A stretch of 64,000 bases of DNA from Clostridium formicaceticum (GTDB lineage Bacteria > Bacillota > Clostridia > Peptostreptococcales > Natronincolaceae). The number at the start of each line of letters is the position of its first letter. Position 1 is the stretch's first letter. The stretch is from the NCBI RefSeq assembly GCF_001854185.1, contig NZ_CP017603.1:3534001-3598000 (forward strand). Reading direction: 5' to 3'. The position numbers were made by a program, and so were the translations under genes. Below, piece by piece: positions 37,500 through 46,320 of the stretch. The notes below the pieces were generated by a model, which worked only from the letters and a program-made list of their open reading frames with translations, did no database searches and was not told where the DNA came from.

Positions 37500-37552
37500 T
37501 CCTTCCTTCCTAGACGTTCATATGATTTGCATAGAGGACCGTCCGTACTAAC
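37500..37552 (-). promoter_or_regulatory. Structured leader of rplS (possible L19 leader)
   Basis: About 50 bases of untranslated RNA between promoter and rplS can form a short outer stem (GGACG with CGTCT) and an inner stem TATG/CATA around CAAAT. An L19 autoregulatory leader motif is known upstream of rplS in Firmicutes. The fit to that motif was judged from memory of its layout (TATGCAA-type loop), not by alignment. Confidence 0.5.
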
Positions 37553-37559
37553 CTTGACA

Positions 37560-37588
37560 ATTATATCATAACTATTATAATAGTTCAA
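37560..37588 (-). promoter_or_regulatory. Sigma-A promoter of rplS
   Basis: On the minus strand TTGAAC (37583-37588) and TATAAT (37560-37565) are 17 bases apart, a near-consensus promoter starting just after the trmD stop. Transcription would start near 37553. Confidence 0.8.
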
Positions 37589-37591
37589 TAG

Positions 37592-38335
37592 TTAATCTCC
37601 ATGATTTTTTAAAATTTCTATTATTCTTATATCTTCTTCAGTAAGCTCTGCTTTTTTTATTAAATCAGGTCTTCGATCAAGGGTAATTTCTAAAGATTTT
37701 CTCCTTCTCCATCCTTCAATCTCCCTATGATTCCCTGAAAATAATACTGAAGGTACTTCTAAATTTCTGAATTTTTTAGGACGGGTATAATGAGGATATT
37801 CCAACAAACCTGAATAAAATGATTCTTCTTGAAAACTTTCCTTTTGACCTAGCACCCCTGGTATCAACCTAGCTATGGTATCAATCATAACAGCAACAGG
37901 TAGTTCTCCTCCAGTCAATACAAAGTCTCCAATAGAAACCTCATCCGTTACTAATTCGTCAATGACCCTTTGATCAATGCCTTCATAATGACCACAAATA
38001 AAAACCAACTCTTTTTCCTTAGCCATCTCTATCGCCATCTGTTGGCTAAAGGTTTTTCCCTTGGGAGAACAGTAGATGGTTCTAGGTTTTGAAGTGCTAT
38101 GAAGATTTTTTATCGTATTCTCATAACAATCAAATAGAGGTTGGGGAGTCATCACCATGCCAGCACCACCGCCATAGGGATAGTCATCTACTTTTTTATG
38201 CTTATTACTGGTAAAGTCTCTTATATTCACATATTCTATATCTAACAAACCTTTTTCCTGTGCGTTTTTTATGATGCTTACATTTAAAGGACCTTGAAAC
38301 ATTTCAGGAAATAAAGTCAAAACTTTTATAATCAT
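37592..38335 (-). CDS. trmD: tRNA (guanine-37-N1)-methyltransferase
   Basis: TrmD methylates G37 of tRNAs read with CCN, CUN and CGG anticodon contexts and prevents frameshifting. The 247-residue protein has the SPOUT knot region with GGGAGMVM, ICGHYEGIDQRV and SIGDFVLTGGELPV. Its ATG overlaps the rimM stop by four bases. The rimM-trmD-rplS order is standard. Confidence 0.97.
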   Translation of the reverse strand: MIIKVLTLFPEMFQGPLNVSIIKNAQEKGLLDIEYVNIRDFTSNKHKKVDDYPYGGGAGMVMTPQPLFDCYENTIKNLHSTSKPRTIYCSPKGKTFSQQMAIEMAKEKELVFICGHYEGIDQRVIDELVTDEVSIGDFVLTGGELPVAVMIDTIARLIPGVLGQKESFQEESFYSGLLEYPHYTRPKKFRNLEVPSVLFSGNHREIEGWRRRKSLEITLDRRPDLIKKAELTEEDIRIIEILKNHGD

Positions 38336-38832
38336 TCTATCATTCCCTCAATTGGACGAACAATAATTTTACCTTTTTCTAAAGAGATTTCTGGCATAAA
38401 TTCCTTTACAGCCGGAATCATGATTTCTTTTCCTTTATCATCTTTAATGATGTAAACTTCATTAGAGCCCGCTTGTAGCACTTGGACTACCTTCCCCAAA
38501 TATTCATCCTGCAGGGTATAAACCGCCAGTCCAATAATATCTGCAATATAGTAGGTATCCTCTGGCAAGTCCCTCTTCTGACTTTCATCAATAAGCAAAT
38601 ATCTTCCTTTGAACTTTTCTACTAAATTAATATCCCCATAGTCTTTGAATGATAATAGGATATCTTTGGGGCGGTATTTTACTTTGTTGATATAAAATCT
38701 TTCTTCATAACCTTCTATGTACACCCACTCTAGCTCTTCAAATCGTTCATCATAATCTGTTAAAGAAAATATTTTCATTTCACCCTTTAGTCCATGGGTA
38801 TTTAATATTTTACCAACTTTTAGATATTTCAT
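38332..38832 (-). CDS. rimM: Ribosome maturation factor RimM
   Basis: RimM helps assemble the head of the 30S subunit by binding S19. The 166-residue protein has the N-terminal RimM domain (VGKILNTHGLKGEMKIF) and a C-terminal PRC-barrel domain. The stop overlaps trmD. A hairpin of uncertain role lies upstream, after khpA. Confidence 0.96.
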   Translation of the reverse strand: MKYLKVGKILNTHGLKGEMKIFSLTDYDERFEELEWVYIEGYEERFYINKVKYRPKDILLSFKDYGDINLVEKFKGRYLLIDESQKRDLPEDTYYIADIIGLAVYTLQDEYLGKVVQVLQAGSNEVYIIKDDKGKEIMIPAVKEFMPEISLEKGKIIVRPIEGMIE

Positions 38833-38914
38833 AAGCTTACACCCTTTTAATTGATATATCTTAAGTATTGACCTAAAAACACTTTTTAAAACGCTTGTAC
38901 AGAGTAAAATTTGA

Positions 38915-38942
38915 ACAAGGATTAGGTTTGCCTAATCCTTGT
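38915..38942 (-). terminator. Hairpin after khpA, possible weak terminator
   Basis: A perfect 12-bp stem (ACAAGGATTAGG, 38915-38926 with 38931-38942) with a four-base loop begins four bases after the khpA stop. The downstream sequence on the minus strand is TCAAATTTTACT, a poor T run, so termination is probably partial. It may set the ratio of rpsP/khpA to rimM/trmD. Confidence 0.6.
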
Positions 38943-38945
38943 GGG

Positions 38946-39173
38946 TTAAATAATTTCTACAATAACTCTTTTGTTTTCTTTGGTAGCAGCAGCCTTAACT
39001 ACTGTTCTTATAGCTTTAGCAATTCTTCCCTGCTTACCAATGACTTTTCCCATATCTTCTGGGGCTACTTTTAGTTCTACTATAATTGATTGGTTGCCTT
39101 CAACCTCTGTAACAGTAACTTCTTCTGGATGATCTACTAGTGCCTTAGCAATTATCTCCACTAATTGACCCAT
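38946..39173 (-). CDS. khpA: KH-domain RNA-binding protein KhpA (YlqC)
   Basis: KhpA is a small KH protein that pairs with KhpB/Jag and binds RNA; in streptococci it affects cell division and elongation. The 75-residue protein has the GxxG loop in [16 protein letters not shown]. It lies between rpsP and rimM, the usual place in Firmicutes. Confidence 0.94.
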   Translation of the reverse strand: MGQLVEIIAKALVDHPEEVTVTEVEGNQSIIVELKVAPEDMGKVIGKQGRIAKAIRTVVKAAATKENKRVIVEII

Positions 39174-39201
39174 GTGTATACCCCCCTAGTTTAAAAGATT
39201 A

Positions 39202-39447
39202 TTATTCAATAATCCCATTCTTTTTGAATAAGTCCTTCACAGTATCAGTTGGTTGTGCACCATCATTTAACCACTTTGTTGCTTTTTCATTATCTATTCT
39301 AAGTTCCTTTGGTTGAGAAACTGGATTATAGTATCCGATTTCTTCAATAAATCTACCATCCCTAGGAGCTCTAGCATCAGCAACTACTATTCTGTAAAAA
39401 GGCTTTTTCTTAGCGCCCATTCTCTTAAGTCTAATTTTAACTGCCAT
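39202..39447 (-). CDS. rpsP: 30S ribosomal protein S16
   Basis: S16 is needed for 30S assembly. The 81-residue protein shows the conserved start [20 protein letters not shown] and [12 protein letters not shown]. It follows ffh and precedes khpA. Confidence 0.98.
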   Translation of the reverse strand: MAVKIRLKRMGAKKKPFYRIVVADARAPRDGRFIEEIGYYNPVSQPKELRIDNEKATKWLNDGAQPTDTVKDLFKKNGIIE

Positions 39448-39477
39448 CTTTTCACCTCCTTTAAATAATCACTTGTT

Positions 39478-40824
39478 TTATTTTCCAAAGAAAGGAAATT
39501 TAAATTTCCCACCTTTTTTTGCAGACTTTTCCATATCAGTAAACTGCTTCATCATCTTTCTTGTTTGTTCAAACTGCTTCATTAAGCGGTTTACCTGCTG
39601 TACTGTAGTACCACTACCAAGAGCAATCCTTTTTCTTCTACTACCATTAATCATGGATGGGTTCAGTCTTTCTTCTCTTGTCATAGACTGGATGATCGCT
39701 TGTATATGAAGTAGTTCTTTCTCATCAACTTCAAGGTTTTTAAGCTGTTTACCCCCAACCCCCGGAATCATTTCTAAAATTTGACTAAGAGGTCCCATGT
39801 TTTTCATTTGCTGTAATTGTTCTAAAAAATCTTCAAAGGTAAATTGTTGGGTTTTTATTTTGTTATGCAGATCCTTTGCTTTTTCTGCATCAAAGGAAGC
39901 CTGCGCTTTTTCTATAAGGCTTAAAACATCCCCCATACCTAATATCCTAGAAGCCATTCTATCAGGATAAAAAGGTTCTAGATCTTCAAGTTTTTCCCCT
40001 AACCCAACAAACTTTATGGGCTTATGGGTAACCGACCTAACAGATAGGGCAGCTCCACCTCTAGTATCTCCATCAAGTTTTGTTAAAACCACACCATCTA
40101 TACCTAATTTACCATTAAACTCTTCTGCAACATTTACAGCATCCTGTCCTGTCATGGAATCTACTACTAATAATATCTCGTGAGGCTTAATCGTAGATTT
40201 TACATTCTGCAATTCTTCCATCAGTTCTTCATTAATATGAAGTCTGCCGGCGGTATCAATAATAATAACATCATTACCATGATTAACACCATGTTCAAAC
40301 CCTGCCTTTGCAATATCTACAGGACTCATTTTGTCTCCCATTGTAAATACTGGAACCTCTACTTGACCCCCAACTACCTGCAACTGCTTAATAGCAGCTG
40401 GTCTGTAAATATCCCCAGCTATCAACAAAGGTCTTTTTCCTTGCTTTTTTAACAGTCCTGCTAACTTACCACAGGTAGTCGTTTTACCTGCCCCCTGTAG
40501 CCCCACTAACATAATCACCGTTGGCGGCTTAGAAGCAAAGGTAAGTTTGCTTTGGGTTTGCCCCATAAGCTCTGTTAGCTCTTCATTAACAATTTTTATA
40601 ATCTGTTGCCCCGGTGTAAGACTTTCCAGCACTTCTGCGCCTACAGCCCTTTCCTTCACCTTTTGCACAAAATCTTTAACAACCTTAAAATTTACATCGG
40701 CCTCTAAAAGAGCTAGTTTCACTTCCCTCATCGCCTCAGCTACATCTTTTTCTGTCAACTTTCCTTTACCCTTTAACTTTTTTAGGGTATTTTGAAGCTT
40801 CTCCGCTAATCCTTCAAAAACCAT
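39478..40824 (-). CDS. ffh: Signal recognition particle protein Ffh
   Basis: Ffh binds signal peptides and the SRP RNA and delivers ribosomes to FtsY. The 448-residue protein has the N domain, G domain with GLQGAGKTTTCGKLA near residue 107, DTAGRL and TKLDGD, and a methionine-rich M domain (QMKNMGPLSQILEMIPG and SRRKRIALGSG). It follows ylxM, which stimulates or modulates SRP. Confidence 0.98.
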   Translation of the reverse strand: MVFEGLAEKLQNTLKKLKGKGKLTEKDVAEAMREVKLALLEADVNFKVVKDFVQKVKERAVGAEVLESLTPGQQIIKIVNEELTELMGQTQSKLTFASKPPTVIMLVGLQGAGKTTTCGKLAGLLKKQGKRPLLIAGDIYRPAAIKQLQVVGGQVEVPVFTMGDKMSPVDIAKAGFEHGVNHGNDVIIIDTAGRLHINEELMEELQNVKSTIKPHEILLVVDSMTGQDAVNVAEEFNGKLGIDGVVLTKLDGDTRGGAALSVRSVTHKPIKFVGLGEKLEDLEPFYPDRMASRILGMGDVLSLIEKAQASFDAEKAKDLHNKIKTQQFTFEDFLEQLQQMKNMGPLSQILEMIPGVGGKQLKNLEVDEKELLHIQAIIQSMTREERLNPSMINGSRRKRIALGSGTTVQQVNRLMKQFEQTRKMMKQFTDMEKSAKKGGKFKFPFFGK

Positions 40825-40845
40825 TTTTTCACCTGCCTCGGGGAC

Positions 40846-41217
40846 TCAATTATTTAATAACTCATCAAATACCAACTTCATAGCATTTATTTCTTTTTTT
40901 AGTTCTTCTATCGATGCGCCTTCATTAATTTTGTTTTCTAAGGCAAATACTTTTTCCTGAATTTTTTCTATATTGATCATTTTAGAATGAAACAAATGAA
41001 AGAGTTTTAATTTTTTTTCATAATCATACAAGATTTTTTCTGTTCTTTTAATGGTATCATAGACCGCCTGCCTTGACACATGAAGATCTTCTGCTATCTC
41101 TCCCAAAGATAAATCCTGATTATAATATAGGTCAATCATATCTCTTTGTTTTTCTGTAAGAAGTTGACTGTAAAAATCATAAAGCATAGATATTTCTACT
41201 TTTTTTTCTATCACCAC
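40846..41217 (-). CDS. ylxM: YlxM family SRP-associated DNA-binding-like protein
   Basis: YlxM proteins are encoded beside ffh in Firmicutes; the Streptococcus mutans homologue binds SRP components. The 123-residue protein has a sigma-70 region 4-like helix-turn-helix ([20 protein letters not shown]) and a helical C-terminal tail. It begins at GTG 41217 (a second GTG follows), after GAGG. It heads the ylxM-ffh-rpsP block and has its own promoter. Confidence 0.93.
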   Translation of the reverse strand: MVIEKKVEISMLYDFYSQLLTEKQRDMIDLYYNQDLSLGEIAEDLHVSRQAVYDTIKRTEKILYDYEKKLKLFHLFHSKMINIEKIQEKVFALENKINEGASIEELKKEINAMKLVFDELLNN

Positions 41218-41234
41218 AGTTCACCTCATACTTT

Positions 41235-41262
41235 TAATGTAAAGTATATTTCCTTTACATTA
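41235..41262 (-). other. Perfect 10-bp hairpin in the ylxM leader
   Basis: TAATGTAAAG (41235-41244) and CTTTACATTA (41253-41262) are inverted repeats around eight bases, directly downstream of the -10 box of the ylxM promoter. The position fits an operator or a 5 prime mRNA hairpin. No known regulator is recognised. Confidence 0.6.
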
Positions 41263-41264
41263 GG

Positions 41265-41293
41265 ATTTTATACTAAAACATCTTAGCTGTCAA
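41265..41293 (-). promoter_or_regulatory. Sigma-A promoter of ylxM-ffh
   Basis: On the minus strand TTGACA (41288-41293) and TAAAAT (41265-41270) lie 17 bases apart in the 98-bp gap after ftsY. The -35 is a perfect consensus. It would drive ylxM-ffh-rpsP-khpA and, by read-through, rimM-trmD-rplS. Confidence 0.8.
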
Positions 41294-41315
41294 GTATTTT
41301 TTATTGACATTTTTT

Positions 41316-42644
41316 TTACTCTTCCCCAAATAGTGCCTTTACAAAGGCTTCTGAGGAAAACTCCTGTAAATCCTCCATTTGTTCTCCTACACCAATTAAC
41401 TTTACAGGAATATTTAGTTCTTTGCTAATAGCAACAACAATTCCTCCCTTTGCAGTACCGTCTAACTTTGTTAAGACCAAACCAGAAATATTTGCTACTT
41501 CTTTAAATGTTTTAGCTTGCTGTATGGCATTCTGTCCTGTAGTGGCATCTAGCACTAATAACACTTCTTTGGTTGCTTGTGGGAACTCCCTTTCCACTAC
41601 CTTAAACACTTTACCTAACTCATTCATAAGATTTTTCTTGTTATGAAGACGTCCAGCTGTATCACATATTAATACATCTACACTTCTAGCTTTAGCTGCT
41701 TGAATAGCATCATAGATAACAGCAGCAGGATCAGAACCCTCCTGGTGCTTAATTACATCCACCCCTACTCTATCCCCCCATATTTTCAATTGATCGATAG
41801 CAGCAGCTCTAAAGGTATCTCCAGCAGCCAACAACACCTTTTTACCTTGATTTTTTAACTTATGAGCAATTTTACCAATAGAAGTTGTCTTACCTACACC
41901 ATTTACTCCCACAACTAAGATAATTGAAGGGGTTGGTTCAATATTCAAATCACTAGAAGCCAGTTTATCTAAAATTTCTGCTAGCTTTTCCTGTAATAGT
42001 TTTCTAATTTCCTGAGGATCAGTAATCTTTCGTTCTTTGATAGTATCTCTTAAATCATCAATTACTTCCATTGTTGTGTTTACGCCAAGATCTGCTGTGA
42101 TAAGTATTTCTTCTAACTCTTCAAAAAGTTCTTCATCTATTTTTTGATAAGATTTAATAAGTACATCAATCTTATCAGTAATACCTTTCTTGGTTTTTGA
42201 TAAGCCTTCCTTTAATCTTGCAAATAGGCTGACCTTTTCTACTGGTTTTTCTTTTTCTATTTCTTCTTCTATTTCTTCTTCTACTTCTTCTTCTATTTCT
42301 TCTTCTACTTCTTCTTCTATTTCTTCTTCTACTACTTCTTCTACTACTTCTTCTACTACTTCTTCTACTTCTTCTTCTATTTCTTCCTCTACTTCTTCTT
42401 CTATTTCTTCCTCTACTTCTTCTTCTATTTCTTCTTCTACTTCTTCTTCTATTTCTTCTTCTATTTCTTCCTCTACTTCTTCTTCTACTTCTTCTTCTAT
42501 TTCTTCCTCTACTTCTTCTTCTACTTCTACTTCTTCTTCTACTTCTTCTTCTACTTCTTCTTCTATTTCTTCTTCTATTTCTTCCTCTATTTTCTCTACT
42601 TCGTCATTCTTGTTAAGTAGTTTATTCCATAGTTTCTTAAACAT
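41316..42644 (-). CDS. ftsY: SRP receptor FtsY with long acidic repeat region
   Basis: FtsY is the membrane-associated receptor that docks SRP-ribosome complexes. The C-terminal 300 residues form a normal NG domain with GVNGVGKTTSIGK, DTAGRL and TKLDGTAKG. The first residues MFKKLWNKLLNK form a basic amphipathic helix, a likely membrane contact. Between them, residues about 19-130 are repeats of (I/V)EEE, giving 442 residues instead of the 300-330 usual in Firmicutes. Acidic N-terminal (A) domains are known in other FtsY proteins such as that of E. coli; the almost pure four-residue repeat is the unusual point. It lies between smc and ylxM. Confidence 0.96.
   Translation of the reverse strand: MFKKLWNKLLNKNDEVEKIEEEIEEEIEEEVEEEVEEEVEVEEEVEEEIEEEVEEEVEEEIEEEIEEEVEEEIEEEVEEEIEEEVEEEIEEEVEEVVEEVVEEVVEEEIEEEVEEEIEEEVEEEIEEEIEKEKPVEKVSLFARLKEGLSKTKKGITDKIDVLIKSYQKIDEELFEELEEILITADLGVNTTMEVIDDLRDTIKERKITDPQEIRKLLQEKLAEILDKLASSDLNIEPTPSIILVVGVNGVGKTTSIGKIAHKLKNQGKKVLLAAGDTFRAAAIDQLKIWGDRVGVDVIKHQEGSDPAAVIYDAIQAAKARSVDVLICDTAGRLHNKKNLMNELGKVFKVVEREFPQATKEVLLVLDATTGQNAIQQAKTFKEVANISGLVLTKLDGTAKGGIVVAISKELNIPVKLIGVGEQMEDLQEFSSEAFVKALFGEE
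42255..42590 (-). repeat. 12-bp tandem repeats encoding (I/V)EEE in ftsY
   Basis: About 27 near-identical 12-base units (on the plus strand TTCTTCTTCTAT or TTCTTCTTCTAC with small variants) run through the A domain of ftsY. A few units differ, for example VVEE and a short VEVEEE unit. A hydrophobic residue every four positions fits a long helix. Such repeats can change in number by slippage without breaking the frame, since the unit is a multiple of three. Confidence 0.95.
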
Positions 42645-42655
42645 TAAATTTCCTC

Positions 42656-45600
42656 CTAACTAGCTATTTCTTTTTTTATTTCATTCTTCAATTTTACAGA
42701 AACAATCTTAGATATACCTTCTTCCTCCATAGTAACCCCATATAGCGCATCTGCATTTTCCATAGTGCCCTTCCTATGGGTTACAACAACAAATTGTGTC
42801 TCTTGGGAAAGTTCCTGTAGAAACTTTGCAAACCTACTGACATTGGCATCATCCAGTGCTGCTTCTATTTCATCTAAAATACAAAATGGAGTAGGTTTCA
42901 CCAATAATATACCAAACAACAGTGCTATAGCTGTCAAAGCCCGCTCTCCCCCAGATAACAACGATAAGCTTTGCAGCTTTTTCCCAGGAGGCTGAGCAAT
43001 GATTTCAATGCCACAGCTCAATAAGTCCTTCTCCTCTTGTAAAATCAGCTCTGCCTTACCCCCAGCAAAGAGTTTTACAAATACCTCATTAAAGTTCTTC
43101 TTAATTTTGTTAAACTCCTCAAAAAATTGCTTTTTCATGGTTTCTTCCATATCTATAATAACTTTTACTAAAGCTTCTCTTGCTTTTTCTAAATCATCTT
43201 TTTGCTGTCCTAAAAATTCGTACCTCTCTTTTACATTTTTATAATCTTCAATAGACTGAAGATTGATGGGCCCTAAATCTTTTATTTGATCCTTTAAAGC
43301 TTTAATTTCTTTCGTGATATTCAGTTGTTCTGGGATATCTTCTCTTATTTCCTTGGCATTGCTATAGGTCAGCTCGTATTCTTCCCATAACTTATTATAG
43401 AAGGTTTGTTGTTGCATTTCTAATCTAGTACACTTCATATCCAGTTTATAGATACTGTCATTTAAATCCTTTATTACTTCTTCAATTTGACCTAACAGTT
43501 CTTTCCTCTGGTTTTGCACCTGTAAAAGGCCATGTTTATCATTTTTTAGCTTTTCTAATTTATTCTGTAGGATCTCTAAGTTTTGGTTGAATTGTTGTAA
43601 TTGATTTTTATTTTCACAAAGCTGCTGCTGTAACGCTTCATATTCTCTATTGCTCTTAATAATTTCTTTTTCTCTTTCCTGCGATTGAACTTCATTAACG
43701 CTAATCAGGGTTTGTAAATTCTCGATTTCCTGTAAAATTGATTTTTTTTGCTCCTTCATAGAGGCCAGATTAATTTTAACTTTGGTAATCTCATCCGTCA
43801 ATATTTCCATTTGTTGTTTTCTACATGAAAGGTGTTTTTCATGGTCCTCCAACGTATGTTTTGTTTCAGAAATCTTCTCCTCCATATTTCGGATCTCTTG
43901 ATGTATTTTCGTGTATTGTTCTAAGGTAGTCCCTTTAGCTGCTATAAGCTCTTCTGTTTCCCTTTCCATTTGTCTCATTAGACCAGCAATATGCCTGTTT
44001 TCTTCTTGTGCCTGTTGTATTTTGCTTTCCAGTGTTGCTTGCAGTATTTTATTTTCTTGTTGCTCTTCATACAAAACTTTTAATTTTTTATCTAGAATAT
44101 CTATCGATGCTGCTAGGCTATCATACTTTGTTTGAATACTTACTTCTTGTTTTTTTAGCATTTCGATTGTCCCACTTAACTCCTCTAACTCTCTTTTTCT
44201 ACCCAAGATGCTATTTCCTTTGAAGGCTGAACTTCCCCCCGTTAATGCTCCGCCTACATTCATCACATCTCCGTCCATTGTTACAATTTTAAATTTATAT
44301 TTTAGTATCTTGGCAGCTTCTGTACCTACGTCCAAATTCGGAACAATCAACACCCTAGATAATAAACTAGAAAAAATCTGACTAAATTCATCATTAAAGT
44401 TTATTTTATCTATGGCGACTTCCACATTAGAAAGTTGCTTTAGAAGGCTTAATTCCTCTTGATTTATCTGTTTTTTTTGTATAGAAGTTAGTGGTAGAAG
44501 TGTAACTCTTCCTAAGTTATATTTTTTCAAATAGTGAATTAACCGCTTAGCATCTTCTTCATTTCTGGTAACAATATTTTGTATTGCTGGACCCAAAGCC
44601 GTTTCAATAGCAATCTCATAACCTTTTGACACCTTAAGCAAATTAGCTACAACACCGTAAATACCTTTCCCCAGCCCCAAATCCTTTTCACAAGCCCGTA
44701 AAGCATTTTTGACACTTTTATTATAGCCGTCATGGCCTTTTTCCATTTCTTCAAGAATACTTTTCTTGGATTTCTTATGGTTAACTTCATTTTTTATGGA
44801 TTCCAGTTCCTTGTATGCTTGTTTTTTTTGATTTTCAAGATCGATTTTCTCAGCAGTTATTTTACTTACTTCTTTATTCGCATGACTTAAAACACCAGTT
44901 ACTTCTTTTAAGTTTTGTTGTAACCCTCCGAACTTTTGTTGACCCTCTTCCCTCTTTCTTCTATAATCCATCTTATCTTTATCAACCTGTTCTATCCGTT
45001 GCTGCATTGTATTTATTAAGGTTTTAAAACTATTTTCTTCGCTCTTTTTATCCGCAATATCGTTTAAAGCATCAATAATGTAGGATTTTGATTTTTCCAT
45101 ATCCTGTTCCTTTAATGCGCTCAAATGGGATAAGTTTTTATATTCTAAAGTCTTATTCTCTAAGACACCAATCATATCTTGTATATCTGTATCGACTTTT
45201 TTTAATATATCAAGCTTCATCTCTAGCTCCTGCGTATTTTTGATGGTAGCCTTATGAATATCGTCAATTTCTCCTTTTAATCGCCCCTTATTTTGATCTA
45301 AGTGCATCAATTTCTCTTGATTTAAGTTGATCTCCCCCTCCTTTCTACCGATTTCATTCTGCGTATGGTGAAACTCACTTTGATAGATTTGTATTTCTTC
45401 TTCCCATGAGGTTATTTGCTTCTGCACTTCCATTAACTGTGCCTTATATGTTTCTTTTTCACTCTTTTTAAGGGCTAAGGACTTCTTAATCATCTCCACT
45501 TGTTGATGAATATGTTTCAATTCTATATCAGTTTTATCGATTTCCTTTATAAATAAATTTACTTCTAATTTTAATAGCGCTTCTTTAAGCCTCTTAAACT

Positions 45601-46240
45601 TTTCAGCTTGTATACTTTGGTTTTCTAAAGGCTTTAATTGTTTTTCCAGTTCTTGCAGTATATCTGTAAGTCTTGTCAGATTATCCTTTGTATTATCTAA
45701 TTTTTTTTGTGCTTCATGTTTTCTATGTTTATACTTGACGATTCCCGCCGCCTCTTCAAATAATTGTCTTCGATCTTCTGATTTGCTACTTAATATCTCA
45801 TCAATTTTTCCTTGGCCAATAACGGAGTATCCCTCTTTTCCTATGCCGGTATCCATAAATAATTCTCTAATATCTTTTAATCTACAGGAGGATTTGTTTA
45901 AATAATACTCACTTTCTCCAGAGCGATACATTCTTCTAGTAATGGTTACTTCTTCATAAGCTACAGGTAAAATTTGAGAACTATTATCCAGGGTTAAAGA
46001 AACTTCCGCTATACTTAAAGGCTTTTTGCTACTGGTACCTGAAAAAATAACATCCTCCATCTTACTACCTCTTAAGGATTTAACGCTTTGTTCCCCCAAA
46101 ACCCATTTTATAGCATCAGAAATGTTACTTTTTCCACTACCATTAGGCCCTACCACAGCAGTAACTCCTTCTTCAAAATTCATCTCTATTTTATTTGCAA
46201 AGGATTTAAACCCATAAATTTCTAGTCTTTTTAAGTACAA
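42656..46240 (-). CDS. smc: Chromosome partition protein Smc
   Basis: Smc is the condensin ATPase that organises and segregates the chromosome. The 1194-residue protein has the N-terminal Walker A GPNGSGKSNISDAI near residue 31, a first coiled coil, a hinge (about 500-680) including the conserved GRVTLLPL and GGALTGGS, a second coiled coil, and C-terminal signature LSGGERALTA plus Walker B CILDEIEAALDDANV. I start at TTG 46240 (MYLKRLEIYGFKSFANK), eight bases after GGGAGG; the TTG at 46267 lies before this site. It lies between a radical SAM gene and ftsY. Confidence 0.97.
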   Translation of the reverse strand: MYLKRLEIYGFKSFANKIEMNFEEGVTAVVGPNGSGKSNISDAIKWVLGEQSVKSLRGSKMEDVIFSGTSSKKPLSIAEVSLTLDNSSQILPVAYEEVTITRRMYRSGESEYYLNKSSCRLKDIRELFMDTGIGKEGYSVIGQGKIDEILSSKSEDRRQLFEEAAGIVKYKHRKHEAQKKLDNTKDNLTRLTDILQELEKQLKPLENQSIQAEKFKRLKEALLKLEVNLFIKEIDKTDIELKHIHQQVEMIKKSLALKKSEKETYKAQLMEVQKQITSWEEEIQIYQSEFHHTQNEIGRKEGEINLNQEKLMHLDQNKGRLKGEIDDIHKATIKNTQELEMKLDILKKVDTDIQDMIGVLENKTLEYKNLSHLSALKEQDMEKSKSYIIDALNDIADKKSEENSFKTLINTMQQRIEQVDKDKMDYRRKREEGQQKFGGLQQNLKEVTGVLSHANKEVSKITAEKIDLENQKKQAYKELESIKNEVNHKKSKKSILEEMEKGHDGYNKSVKNALRACEKDLGLGKGIYGVVANLLKVSKGYEIAIETALGPAIQNIVTRNEEDAKRLIHYLKKYNLGRVTLLPLTSIQKKQINQEELSLLKQLSNVEVAIDKINFNDEFSQIFSSLLSRVLIVPNLDVGTEAAKILKYKFKIVTMDGDVMNVGGALTGGSSAFKGNSILGRKRELEELSGTIEMLKKQEVSIQTKYDSLAASIDILDKKLKVLYEEQQENKILQATLESKIQQAQEENRHIAGLMRQMERETEELIAAKGTTLEQYTKIHQEIRNMEEKISETKHTLEDHEKHLSCRKQQMEILTDEITKVKINLASMKEQKKSILQEIENLQTLISVNEVQSQEREKEIIKSNREYEALQQQLCENKNQLQQFNQNLEILQNKLEKLKNDKHGLLQVQNQRKELLGQIEEVIKDLNDSIYKLDMKCTRLEMQQQTFYNKLWEEYELTYSNAKEIREDIPEQLNITKEIKALKDQIKDLGPINLQSIEDYKNVKERYEFLGQQKDDLEKAREALVKVIIDMEETMKKQFFEEFNKIKKNFNEVFVKLFAGGKAELILQEEKDLLSCGIEIIAQPPGKKLQSLSLLSGGERALTAIALLFGILLVKPTPFCILDEIEAALDDANVSRFAKFLQELSQETQFVVVTHRKGTMENADALYGVTMEEEGISKIVSVKLKNEIKKEIAS

Positions 46241-46320
46241 AGAACCTACCTCCCAAACTTGCCTCAAAATAATTATAAAGCTATTTTAGCATAGAACATA
46301 CAAATGACTCCATAAAGATT

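Noticed and set aside
41294-41315. Intrinsic terminator directly after ftsY
   Set aside because: Only a weak GTCAA/TTGAC pairing is present, which overlaps the -35 box of ylxM, so I do not call it.
42190-42663. Open plus-strand frame of 157 codons, Ser- and Thr-rich
   Set aside because: It is the complement of the (I/V)EEE repeat in ftsY; the repeat has no stops on the other strand. No ribosome binding site and no family similarity.
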